DNA of 64,000 nt from Saccharothrix australiensis (lineage in GTDB: Bacteria > Actinomycetota > Actinomycetes > Mycobacteriales > Pseudonocardiaceae). The notes beneath the pieces were generated by a model. That model made no database searches. It worked only from the letters and a program-made list of their open reading frames with translations, and had not been told where the DNA came from. The stretch covers positions 3,745,501-3,809,500 of the forward strand of contig NZ_RBXO01000001.1 in NCBI RefSeq assembly GCF_003634935.1, read 5' to 3'. This document shows, in pieces, positions 28,033 to 35,126 of this stretch. The first letter of the stretch is position 1. Every line of letters starts with the position of its first letter. The position numbers were made by a program, and so were the translations under genes.

Positions 28033-29172
28033 TCAGGACAGGTAGTCCTCGGGGCCGCCGTCGCGCACCGTGTCGAGGGTGAAGCAGTGGAAGCCGCCGC
28101 CGAAGATGCGCCGGTGGCGGTGCCGCACCGGCACCACGGTGAAGCCGTGGCGCTCCAAAGTGGACATCAGCTCGGGGCACGCGTCGTTGACCATCACCGT
28201 GTCCGGGCCGACCGACAGGACGTTGAGGTCGATGAACGGGCTGGTGAGCACCAGGTCGTCGTCGTCGTAGACCGGGAAGTTGTTCGACGTCGGCCGCGGC
28301 GGGACGATCATGTCCCACTTGCGGAGCGCCTCCGGGAGGAACGCGGCCACGGCGGGGGAGCGCACCAGCAGCGTGCCCGGCCGCAGGGCGAGGACCATGC
28401 TGTCGATGTGGCTGTCGCTGAGCTTGTGCACCCGGTGCACGCGGAACCGGCCGCGCAGGTGCCGCTCCAGCCAGTCCGCGCCCATCGCGTGGTTCTCGGT
28501 GGAGATGTTCACCACCAGGTCCTTGCCGAGGCGCAGGCACTGCGCGCCGTCGATCATCATCTCGAACCCGACGTCGTACGGCGACGGCTCCGGGTCCTTC
28601 ACCGGCTCGGTCGGGCCGCCCTGCGAGGTGTTGGCGTAGGACGGGTCGAACGACGAGTCGGTCATCAGCGGTCGCGGCATCACCGTCCACCGCGCGCCTG
28701 CCCGGAAGTACTCCGCGAACACCGGCTTGAGCAGCTGCGTCTCGAAGTAGCGCGAGCGGATCATGGGCGAGGTCTCGATGATCTCGTCGCCCAGCACGAG
28801 GGTGTTGTCGCGCAGGTTCAGCGGCGGGATCACCGCCGCCGACCACGCGGGCGTGGTCACCTCGGCGGTGGCCGCGTCGAGGTCCAGCGGGCGGTGCACC
28901 GTGACGCCGAGGGACTCGAACGCCTTGGCCATGCCGTCGAGGTCCTCGATCAGCTCCTCGACGTAGCGCTGCTTGATCGGGGCGCGCTCGGCGTCGCGCT
29001 CGGACACCGGGTTCCCGCTCCGCGCCGTCACCCGCGGGTAGTAGTAGCGGGTGATGTTGTCGTGGAAGAACAGGTCCCACGACAGGTCGCGCTCGTGGGA
29101 GATGTAGTTCGCCGCCGACCCGAGGACGACCTCGCGCAGCGGGGACCACTCGTCGTAGCTGTTCAGCTTCAT
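28033..29172 (-). CDS. Arginine:X amidinotransferase (glycine amidinotransferase family)
   Basis: A 379-residue enzyme of the amidinotransferase/StrB1 family, which transfers the amidino group from arginine to an acceptor amine through a covalent Cys intermediate. The protein begins MKLNSYDEWSPLREVVLGSA as the family does. SDSHIDSMVLALRPG (about residue 255) holds the catalytic His, and the active-site Cys is in GGGFHCFTLD near residue 362; acidic residues EMMIDGAQCLR lie between. It should make a guanidino acid for the cluster product. First gene of a five-gene minus-strand operon; the 220-bp gap upstream is a shared divergent promoter region with the tryptophan dioxygenase. Confidence 0.9.
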   Translation of the reverse strand: MKLNSYDEWSPLREVVLGSAANYISHERDLSWDLFFHDNITRYYYPRVTARSGNPVSERDAERAPIKQRYVEELIEDLDGMAKAFESLGVTVHRPLDLDAATAEVTTPAWSAAVIPPLNLRDNTLVLGDEIIETSPMIRSRYFETQLLKPVFAEYFRAGARWTVMPRPLMTDSSFDPSYANTSQGGPTEPVKDPEPSPYDVGFEMMIDGAQCLRLGKDLVVNISTENHAMGADWLERHLRGRFRVHRVHKLSDSHIDSMVLALRPGTLLVRSPAVAAFLPEALRKWDMIVPPRPTSNNFPVYDDDDLVLTSPFIDLNVLSVGPDTVMVNDACPELMSTLERHGFTVVPVRHRHRRIFGGGFHCFTLDTVRDGGPEDYLS

Positions 29173-29392
29173 GGGTTCGAGGACTTTCTCGTCGCTGGTG
29201 CGGGCAGGCACGCCACCGGTCGGCCGGGTATTCCTCCGGGACCCGTATTGGGGATCGCGCCGACGGGTCGCCCGGAAGCACTCCGGCGATTTTTCTACCA
29301 CCGCGCCGCGGTGCGGTCCACTGTGCATCGGGCGCACCGCGCGGGGTGTACTCGCGCGCCCTCCGGAAATACGATCCGGGCGAGGTGATCCC
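29173..29392. promoter_or_regulatory. Divergent promoter region, amidinotransferase / tryptophan dioxygenase
   Basis: A 220-bp gap with lower GC than its surroundings (GATTTTTCTACC near 29289). On the plus strand TACGAT at 29370-29375 is a plausible -10 box, followed by the GAGGTG ribosome-binding site and the ATG at 29393. No StrR-type 9-11-9 repeat is visible here. Confidence 0.4.
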
Positions 29393-30187
29393 ATGACGCA
29401 GCAAGTCAACGCGGCCTTGACATATGCCCACTACCTGCGCCTGGACCAGGTGTTGACGGCGCAGCGGCCGCGGTCCGACCGACATGACGAAATGCTCTTC
29501 ATCGTCATGCACCAGGTCTACGAGTTGTGGTTCAAGCAAATCCTGCACGAACTCGACCGGCTCCAGCGGCTGCTGGCCTCGGGTGACACCGCGCGGTCCG
29601 GTCGGGCGCTGCGCCGGATCCTGGCGCTGTGGCGGACGTCGGTCGCGCAGTTCGCCGTGCTGGAAACGATGACGCCGCCCGAGTTCGTCGGCTTCCGCGA
29701 TTGGCTGGAGGCGTCCAGCGGATTCGAGTCGGCGCAATTCCGGGAGATCGAGGCGGTGCTCGGCAGGCGGGACCGGCGGGTGGTCGAGCGGTACCTGCCC
29801 GGCACGCCCGAGCGGGAGCGGATCGCGGCGGCGATGAGCCGGCCCGCGCTCGGCGACTCGTTCGCGCGCTACCTGGTCCACCAGGGCTACGCGGTGCCCG
29901 CCGAGGTGGTCGGGCGGGACGTGCGCGAGCCCGCCGAGCCGTCGCCCGCGATGCAGGATTTGCTGGCGCGCGTGTACTCGGACGACGGTCCGGCGGTGGG
30001 CGTCTGCGAGCACCTGGTCGACCTCGACGCCGTCGTGCAGGAGTGGCGGCACCGGCACGTGAAGATGGTGGAGCGCGTGATCGGGGGCAAGCGGGGCACG
30101 GCCGGATCGGCGGGCAGCGCCTACCTGCGGACCACGGTGGGCAAGCCGGTGTTCCCCGACCTGTGGGCCGCCCGCGACCGGCTGTGA
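29393..30187 (+). CDS. kynA: Tryptophan 2,3-dioxygenase
   Basis: A 264-residue heme dioxygenase that opens the indole ring of tryptophan to N-formylkynurenine. Family motifs are intact: LTYAHYLRLDQVL at the N-terminus, HDEMLFIVMHQVYELWFKQI (about residues 30-49, with the substrate-side His and Phe) and WRHRHVKMVERVIGGKRGT (about 214-232, with the proximal heme His). GSAYLRTTVGKPVFPDLW closes the protein. Length is normal. No formamidase or kynureninase lies nearby, so kynurenine may be a building block or be passed to the adjacent dioxygenase-like protein. It converges on that gene, ending 4 bp from its stop. Confidence 0.92.
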   Translation: MTQQVNAALTYAHYLRLDQVLTAQRPRSDRHDEMLFIVMHQVYELWFKQILHELDRLQRLLASGDTARSGRALRRILALWRTSVAQFAVLETMTPPEFVGFRDWLEASSGFESAQFREIEAVLGRRDRRVVERYLPGTPERERIAAAMSRPALGDSFARYLVHQGYAVPAEVVGRDVREPAEPSPAMQDLLARVYSDDGPAVGVCEHLVDLDAVVQEWRHRHVKMVERVIGGKRGTAGSAGSAYLRTTVGKPVFPDLWAARDRL

Positions 30188-30191
30188 CGCG

Positions 30192-31445
30192 TCACCGCTC
30201 GGAGAACAGGGCCGGGAACAGGGGCTGCCTCGACGCCTTGTCGAGGTAGCCCGCGCCGGTCGTGCCGCCGGTGCCCGGCACGTGGCCGATGGTCTTGATG
30301 GTGATGCCCCAGTGGCTGCGCTTCAGCACGCACCACGCCTCGTCGGCGCGCCGCATCGCCTCGCGCACCGCGTCGGCGTCGGCCTCGGGCAGCCACCGCA
30401 GGGCGGCCCGGAACACGTCCTGGAGCGGCTCGGCCGACGTGCCCGACCGGTCGTCGTGCGCCGCGGCGGCGGCCAGCTCGACCCGCCGGTACGCCGAGGA
30501 CTGGATGGCGCTGCGCCCGGCGGTGTGGCCCCGGATGATGGCGAACGCCTCCTTGGGCATCGTCGTCAGCACGCGGTAGAGCGCCGAGGCGGCCGTCAGC
30601 CGGTCCGCGGTCGCGTCCAGCAGGGTCACCGCCTCCGCCGCGCGCCGCTCCCGCAGCGCCTCCGCCGCGTCCTCCAGGCCCCACGCGGTCCGGAGGTACA
30701 GGCACTCGAACATCTGGATGCTGCGCAGGAACATCTGCTCGTCGTGCAGCGGCGTCGCGGGCAGCAGCACCAGTTCCGCCAGCTCGCCCGCCTCGGCGTA
30801 GCGCCGCGCGCGGGCCACCGCCGCCAGCGCGTGCCCGACGAGTTCGGCGTCGTCCGCGTCGCGGGTCGGCTTCGCCACCTCGGGCCGGGCGTCCGCCGCG
30901 CCGGGTGCCAGCCGGTCCGCGTGGCGCAGGGCGTGCAGCACGGCCCTGGTGCGCCGGTGCTGCTCGCGCGACGGCGCGACGGCCAGCGCCTCGGTCTCCG
31001 TGCGCAGCAGGTCGACCAGGTGCGTGACGAGCACGACGTCGGCCGTGCGCTCCCGGCTGCCGTACCGGGCGGTCTCGAGGAAGCGCTCCTGGAGGCCGAC
31101 GCCGGAGTAGGTGGCGTAGTCGCCGTCGGCGTGGTCGGTCGTGTTGCGCAGCCAGGGCTTGAGCGCCACCGGCGCGCCCGCGCGGTCGTCGGACGGGTCG
31201 GCGTCCCGCAGCCGGGCCAGCTCCGCGACCAGCGAGGCGGACGCGGCGACCCGGCCGACGGCCCGGTAGTGGTCCACCACCTCGCGGTAGGGGAAACCGG
31301 CGCCGCCTCCCGCCCGCCACGCCGCGACGGCCTCGCGCGCCGCGCTGCCGAGCCGCCGGTCCGGCGACGCCGACGTCGAGTGCACGCTCAACCCGCCGGT
31401 CGCGATGTGCTCCGGCCACACCGTGCCGCCCTCGTGGCTGGTCAT
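30192..31445 (-). CDS. Tryptophan-dioxygenase-like heme protein
   Basis: A 417-residue protein whose C-terminal half follows the TDO/IDO heme-dioxygenase pattern: LHDEQMFLRSIQMFECLYLR (about residues 233-252), MPKEAFAIIRGHTAGRSAIQ and WGITIKTIGHVPGTGGTTGA (about 386). The His in HDEQ and that in TIGH are candidate functional residues. It is far longer and more divergent than the true TDO next door, so it probably uses a different indole or aromatic substrate, as MarE/SfmD/PrnB-type relatives do. The ATG at 31445 has GGAG 7 bases upstream. It is the last gene of the flavin monooxygenase - KtzI - KtzT operon, 35 bp behind ktzT. Confidence 0.65.
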   Translation of the reverse strand: MTSHEGGTVWPEHIATGGLSVHSTSASPDRRLGSAAREAVAAWRAGGGAGFPYREVVDHYRAVGRVAASASLVAELARLRDADPSDDRAGAPVALKPWLRNTTDHADGDYATYSGVGLQERFLETARYGSRERTADVVLVTHLVDLLRTETEALAVAPSREQHRRTRAVLHALRHADRLAPGAADARPEVAKPTRDADDAELVGHALAAVARARRYAEAGELAELVLLPATPLHDEQMFLRSIQMFECLYLRTAWGLEDAAEALRERRAAEAVTLLDATADRLTAASALYRVLTTMPKEAFAIIRGHTAGRSAIQSSAYRRVELAAAAAHDDRSGTSAEPLQDVFRAALRWLPEADADAVREAMRRADEAWCVLKRSHWGITIKTIGHVPGTGGTTGAGYLDKASRQPLFPALFSER

Positions 31446-31480
31446 GGCAGTCTCCGTCCAGTTCCGGTCGTTCGGTCGGG

Positions 31481-32125
31481 TCACGGCGGCGTCGCGCCGC
31501 CGCCGAAGGACCACCGCATCAACTCGGCGAGGTCCCGCGCCGTGCCCGACGTCCCCGCGTCGAGCCGGTGCGCGACGCGCGCGCGTTCGGCGGGCGTCTT
31601 CTCCTGGCTGAGCTTGGCCATCACGTCCACCTCGGCCACCTCGAAGCGGAACGCGCCGACGCCGGGCAGGATGCGGCGGAAGTGGGCCAGCGAGCCGGCG
31701 GAGTCCCAACCGTCGCCGAAGGACTCCTCGAACAGCCGGGCCGTGCGCGCCACCACGGCCAGCGCCTCCTCCGGGTCGCCGATCGGGAACACCGTGCCCG
31801 TCACGTGCGCGGAGACGAAGTTCCAGGTCGGCGCGGCGGGTCCGGGGTCGTAGCCGGCGGGTGAGACGTAGCCGTGGGGGCCGCTGAACAGCAGCCGGCC
31901 GGCGGTGCCCGGCGCGAGGTCGCGCCAGTGGGGGTTCGCCCGGTTCATGTGTCCGAACAGGACTGTCCCGGAACCTGGCTCGTCCACATCGGACTCGGGC
32001 ACGATCGGGAGGTGCGTCGCGTGCGGCACGTCGGCCCCGTTGGTCGTCAGCACGGCCAGCGGGTAGCGCCGCACCACCAGCCGCGACCAGCCCTCGTCGG
32101 CCCGGTAGATGGATGGCACGTGCAC
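31481..32125 (-). CDS. ktzT: Piperazate synthase, KtzT-like (PaiB/FMN-binding fold)
   Basis: A 214-residue member of the family annotated as FMN-binding negative transcriptional regulator (PaiB). MHVPSIYRADEGW at the start, PHATHLPIV, FGHMNRANPHW (about residues 58-68), GPHGYVSPAGY (about 82) and TWNFVSAHVTG (about 99) are the family signature. KtzT, a heme protein of this fold, closes N5-hydroxy-ornithine into piperazic acid by forming the N-N bond. The gene sits 7 bp behind an ornithine N-hydroxylase, exactly the ktzI-ktzT pairing, so piperazate synthase is far more likely than a regulator. GTG start at 32125. It should supply the first NRPS module. Confidence 0.82.
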   Translation of the reverse strand: MHVPSIYRADEGWSRLVVRRYPLAVLTTNGADVPHATHLPIVPESDVDEPGSGTVLFGHMNRANPHWRDLAPGTAGRLLFSGPHGYVSPAGYDPGPAAPTWNFVSAHVTGTVFPIGDPEEALAVVARTARLFEESFGDGWDSAGSLAHFRRILPGVGAFRFEVAEVDVMAKLSQEKTPAERARVAHRLDAGTSGTARDLAELMRWSFGGGATPP

Positions 32126-32132
32126 GGCGCGC

Positions 32133-33416
32133 CTACCGCGTGCGGCCGAGGATCGAGCGGGCGATCTCGCCCGCGCGGACCGCGGTGGTGGACAGCAGCC
32201 CGGACGCCAGGCCGTGCGAGGGTTCGGCCGCCGCGCCGTGCACGTAGATCCCGGCGGTCACCGCCGCCGAGGTGACCACGCGGTGGTCGCGGTCGAGCAC
32301 CAGCCGGTCGGCCGCGTCCCGCTTGCACTCCGCGGCGATGCCGGCCAGCAGCGGCGACGGGTCGGCGGGCCGGTACCCGGTGGCGAACACCACCGCGTCG
32401 GCCGCCAGCGCCCGCACCTCGCCGGTCGGCAGGAACTCCACCTCCAGGCGCACCCCGTCGTCGTCCTCGACGAGCGAGCGCACCCGCGACGCGTTGAGCA
32501 GCCGCAGCCGGTTCGCGCCGGTGACCAGCTCGTCGTAGTGCCTGCGGTGCAGCAGCTCCACCAGGTCGGCGTCCACCACGGAGTAGTTGGTGTTGGCGTG
32601 GTAGCCCAGGATCAGCTGCTTGACCTCTTCGTTCGCCCCGTGGAACAGGTCGACCGCCGACGGGTCGAACACGGCGTTGGCGAACGGGTTGTCGTCGGCG
32701 GCGCTGTAGCCGAACCGCGAGTGCACGGCGTACACGTCGGCGCGCGGGAAGCTGCGGTGCAGGTGCTCCACGGCCTCCGCCGCGCTCTGCCCCGCGCCGA
32801 CGACCACGATGCGCCGCGCGCCCGACCGGGCGAGGTCCGCGGTGTGGTCGAGCAGCCCGGCCGAGTGCCGGACCCGCCGCGAGGCGACGATCCCCGGCGG
32901 CAGCACCGGCACCAGGCCCGTGGCGATGACGACGTTGCGCGCGCGGCGCACGGCGGTCGTGCCGTCCGCCACCGAGCGCCCGACCACGTCCAGGTGCGTC
33001 ACGACGCCGTTGTCGACCACCGGCCGCGCCGCGACCACCTCGGTGCCGTAGTCGACCGAGGTTTCGAAGTCGCGGGCCACCCAGGTCAGGTAGTCGTGGA
33101 ACTCCACGCGGCCGGGGTAGAGCGTCTTGCCGTTGATGAACTGCGGCAGCCTGCCGTGCGCGTGCAGGTAGGACACGAAGCTGTAGGTGCTCGCCGGGTT
33201 CCGCATGGTCACGAGGTCCTTGAGGAACGAGACCTGCATGGTCGCGCCCTCGATCAGCATCCCGACGTGCCAGCCGAACCGGGGTTTGCGCTCGGTGAAC
33301 GCCCAGGCGAGGTCGTCGCCCGCGGTTTCCCGCAGCGCCACCGCGAGCGCCAGGTTCGACGGGCCGAACCCGATGCCGGCCACGTCGACCGCGGCCCGGC
33401 CAGGTCGTCGCGTCAT
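32133..33416 (-). CDS. ktzI: L-ornithine N5-monooxygenase, KtzI-like
   Basis: A 427-residue FAD/NADPH-dependent N-hydroxylating monooxygenase of the SidA/PvdA/IucD family. It has the FAD motif GIGFGPSNLALAVALRE (about residue 14), MQVSFLKDLVTMRNPASTYS (substrate loop, about 62-81), NADPH motif VVVGAGQSAAEAVEHL (about 195), DDNPFANAVFDP and the C-terminal ATGYRP. It hydroxylates the side-chain nitrogen of ornithine (or lysine). Hydroxy-ornithine is the substrate of the KtzT-like enzyme encoded 7 bp downstream. A siderophore role is unlikely because no siderophore synthetase or iron transporter is present. ATG start. Confidence 0.9.
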   Translation of the reverse strand: MTRRPGRAAVDVAGIGFGPSNLALAVALRETAGDDLAWAFTERKPRFGWHVGMLIEGATMQVSFLKDLVTMRNPASTYSFVSYLHAHGRLPQFINGKTLYPGRVEFHDYLTWVARDFETSVDYGTEVVAARPVVDNGVVTHLDVVGRSVADGTTAVRRARNVVIATGLVPVLPPGIVASRRVRHSAGLLDHTADLARSGARRIVVVGAGQSAAEAVEHLHRSFPRADVYAVHSRFGYSAADDNPFANAVFDPSAVDLFHGANEEVKQLILGYHANTNYSVVDADLVELLHRRHYDELVTGANRLRLLNASRVRSLVEDDDGVRLEVEFLPTGEVRALAADAVVFATGYRPADPSPLLAGIAAECKRDAADRLVLDRDHRVVTSAAVTAGIYVHGAAAEPSHGLASGLLSTTAVRAGEIARSILGRTR

Positions 33417-33473
33417 CGTGGACTCGCCTCCCGGTGCTCGTTGGTGCGGGGTGTGCGGTGGTCGACGCGCCGG

Positions 33474-34655
33474 TCACAGCAGCGCGACGACCTCCGGCGT
33501 GAGGAACTCCTCGCTGTCGAGGAGCCCGGCGGTCAGCGCGAAGTAGCGCTCGACCAACGCGGGCGTCCCGCTGATCGCCCGCAGGAACTCCAGCCGCTCG
33601 GGCGGCACCCGCAGGCGCGCCAGTTCCAGCGTGGAGCGGTAGCCGTCGGCCAGCGCGTCGTCCCGCGCCCGGCCGAACGCGCGCAGCGCCGCGTCCAGCC
33701 GGCCGGGGTCGCCGACCTCGTCGCCGATCGCGTCGGCGAGCAGCTCGGCCTGGGCGAGGGCGTTGGTGATGCCCTGCGCGGTGATGGTGTCGCGGTGGTG
33801 CCCGGCGTCGCCGACCAGCGCCCACCCCGGCCCGGCGGCGGCGCGGAAGAAGTTGCGCTGGTCGCCGGTGCCGCGCAGGCGGTCCACCCGCTCGGCGTAG
33901 GCGAGCTGGTCGCGCAGCTCCGGCGCGGTCGCGGCGACGGCCGCGAGGTGCGCGTCGAGCGCGTTCGCCCGCACCTCGTCGAACCGGTCCTGGGGGAAGT
34001 ACGTGGCGACCAGGGTGACCCCGTCGTGCGTGGGTATCCTCGCCACCCAGTTGCCGGTGCGCTCGTGGAAGCCGAACCCGCCAGTCACGCCGGTCCAGGC
34101 GCTGTAGTAGACGCACGACAGCTTCGGGTGCTCGGCGACGACCGCCGCGCCCGCCAGCCCGGCGACCGCGGAGTTCATCCCGTCCGCGCCCACCACGAGC
34201 CGGGCATCGGCGACGGCGTGCCCCCCGCCCGGTGTGCCGTACCCGACGCCGGTCACCCGGCCGCCGCGTTCCCGCAGCTCCCGGACGCGGCACCCGTCGG
34301 CGAACTCGGCGCCCGCGGCCACCGCCGCGTCCACCAGGATCGCGTCGAGCACGCGCCGGCGCGGCGCGTACCCGCAGGAGGCGCCGTCGGCGGCGGGCGC
34401 GGGCGAGGACAGGCGCACGTCCGCCACGTGGTGGTGGACGGTGTCCAGCGGCGGGCAGCCGGACGCGACGACCGCGTCCAGCACGCCCCAGCGCGCCAGC
34501 CGCGCCACGCCCGGCTGGTGGATGTACAGAGTGGACATCGTGTCGGCCGGGAACCGCGCCCGGTCCAGCAGCAGCACCCGATGGCCGCGCCGCGCCAGCA
34601 GCAGCGCGGTGGCGGCGCCCGCGCAGCGGGCGCCGACGACGATCACGTCGTACAT
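33474..34655 (-). CDS. FAD-dependent monooxygenase/oxidoreductase (group A flavoprotein)
   Basis: A 393-residue single-domain flavoprotein related to geranylgeranyl reductase/PHBH-like enzymes. The N-terminal GxGxxG variant is VVGARCAGAATALLLARRGH, LVVGADGMNSAVAGLAG is the DG motif (about residue 160), and GWALVGDAGHHRDTITAQGI the GD motif (about 278). The TxGxGxN-like segment and lack of a halogenase WxWxIP motif argue against a flavin halogenase. First gene of the operon with ktzI and ktzT; a GAGAGG ribosome-binding site precedes its ATG. A StrR-type operator lies 104 bp upstream. It may oxidise an amino acid or the peptide product; the substrate is unknown. Confidence 0.82.
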   Translation of the reverse strand: MYDVIVVGARCAGAATALLLARRGHRVLLLDRARFPADTMSTLYIHQPGVARLARWGVLDAVVASGCPPLDTVHHHVADVRLSSPAPAADGASCGYAPRRRVLDAILVDAAVAAGAEFADGCRVRELRERGGRVTGVGYGTPGGGHAVADARLVVGADGMNSAVAGLAGAAVVAEHPKLSCVYYSAWTGVTGGFGFHERTGNWVARIPTHDGVTLVATYFPQDRFDEVRANALDAHLAAVAATAPELRDQLAYAERVDRLRGTGDQRNFFRAAAGPGWALVGDAGHHRDTITAQGITNALAQAELLADAIGDEVGDPGRLDAALRAFGRARDDALADGYRSTLELARLRVPPERLEFLRAISGTPALVERYFALTAGLLDSEEFLTPEVVALL

Positions 34656-34758
34656 CGGGGAAACCTCTCCGGGAAAGGGCGATGGGCTCGGTCGGAGGGT
34701 GCTCCGGCAAGGTAGCCACGCCGAATCGGCGGGCGCAACCTCGGCCGGCGCGGGCCGC

Positions 34759-34787
34759 GTGCAACCGCCTTTCCCTGGCAGTTGAAC
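34759..34787. promoter_or_regulatory. StrR-type operator between the divergent oxidative and NRPS operons
   Basis: GTGCAACCG - N11 - CAGTTGAAC, a 9-11-9 inverted repeat (seven of nine arm positions complementary). This spacing is the known layout of StrR binding sites (recalled consensus GTTCGActG-N11-CagTcGAAc). It lies 104 bp from the flavin monooxygenase ATG and 83 bp from the MbtH ATG, so it could control both directions. A near copy occurs at 50433. Confidence 0.75.
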
Positions 34788-34792
34788 GAAAG

Positions 34793-34812
34793 CCGCGCCG
34801 TTCGCGGCGCGG
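34793..34812 (+). promoter_or_regulatory. TTCG-loop hairpin in the mbtH leader
   Basis: CCGCGCCG-TTCG-CGGCGCGG, a perfect 8-bp stem closed by the very stable TTCG tetraloop, five bases behind the StrR-type operator and 58 bp before the MbtH ATG. No T-run follows, so it may stabilise the 5' end of the mRNA or mark the start of transcription. Confidence 0.45.
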
Positions 34813-34870
34813 ACCGCGTCCTGGCTAGGGTGTCGGGCCGACGGCGTGTCCCACCCGGAGGTGGCCGCGG

Positions 34871-35092
34871 ATGGACGTGAATCCCTTTGACGACAACGAT
34901 CTGGACCAGCTGGTACTGGTGAACGACGAGGGGCTGCACTCGCTGTGGCCCGCCGTGCTCGACGTGCCCGCCGGGTGGGCGGTGGTGTTCGGCCCCGCCG
35001 CGCGGTCGGCCTGCGTCGCCGTGGTGAACGAGCGCTGGACGGACCAGCGCCCGCGCCGCCGGACCGCGCGGAGCGCCGAACCGGGCGCGTGA
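34871..35092 (+). CDS. mbtH: MbtH-like NRPS accessory protein
   Basis: A 73-residue MbtH-family protein. It starts MDVNPFDDNDLDQLVLVNDE and has the hallmark NDEGLHSLWPA, VPAGWAVVFG and ERWTDQRP (two of the conserved Trp, the Ser-Leu-Trp-Pro block and the Arg-Pro end). Such proteins bind adenylation domains and are needed for their folding or activity; here the partner is the NRPS of the same block. It is the first gene of the plus-strand operon and follows a StrR-type operator. In kutzneride synthesis, as recalled, the MbtH protein KtzJ is needed for serine activation by KtzH. Confidence 0.93.
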   Translation: MDVNPFDDNDLDQLVLVNDEGLHSLWPAVLDVPAGWAVVFGPAARSACVAVVNERWTDQRPRRRTARSAEPGA

Positions 35093-35126
35093 CCGCCTTC
35101 CCGAACCGACCCGACGAGGTGGAGCA

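Noticed and set aside
31481-32125. Annotating this gene as a PaiB transcriptional repressor
   Set aside because: The family name fits, but adjacency to an ornithine N-hydroxylase and an NRPS makes piperazate synthase (KtzT) the better call.
32133-33416. A hydroxamate siderophore cluster
   Set aside because: An N-hydroxylase is present, but there is no acyltransferase/formyltransferase for hydroxamates, no siderophore synthetase and no iron-uptake system; the KtzT neighbour points to piperazate.
33474-34655. Flavin-dependent halogenase
   Set aside because: FAD motifs are present but the halogenase WxWxIP motif is not; it fits the reductase/hydroxylase group.
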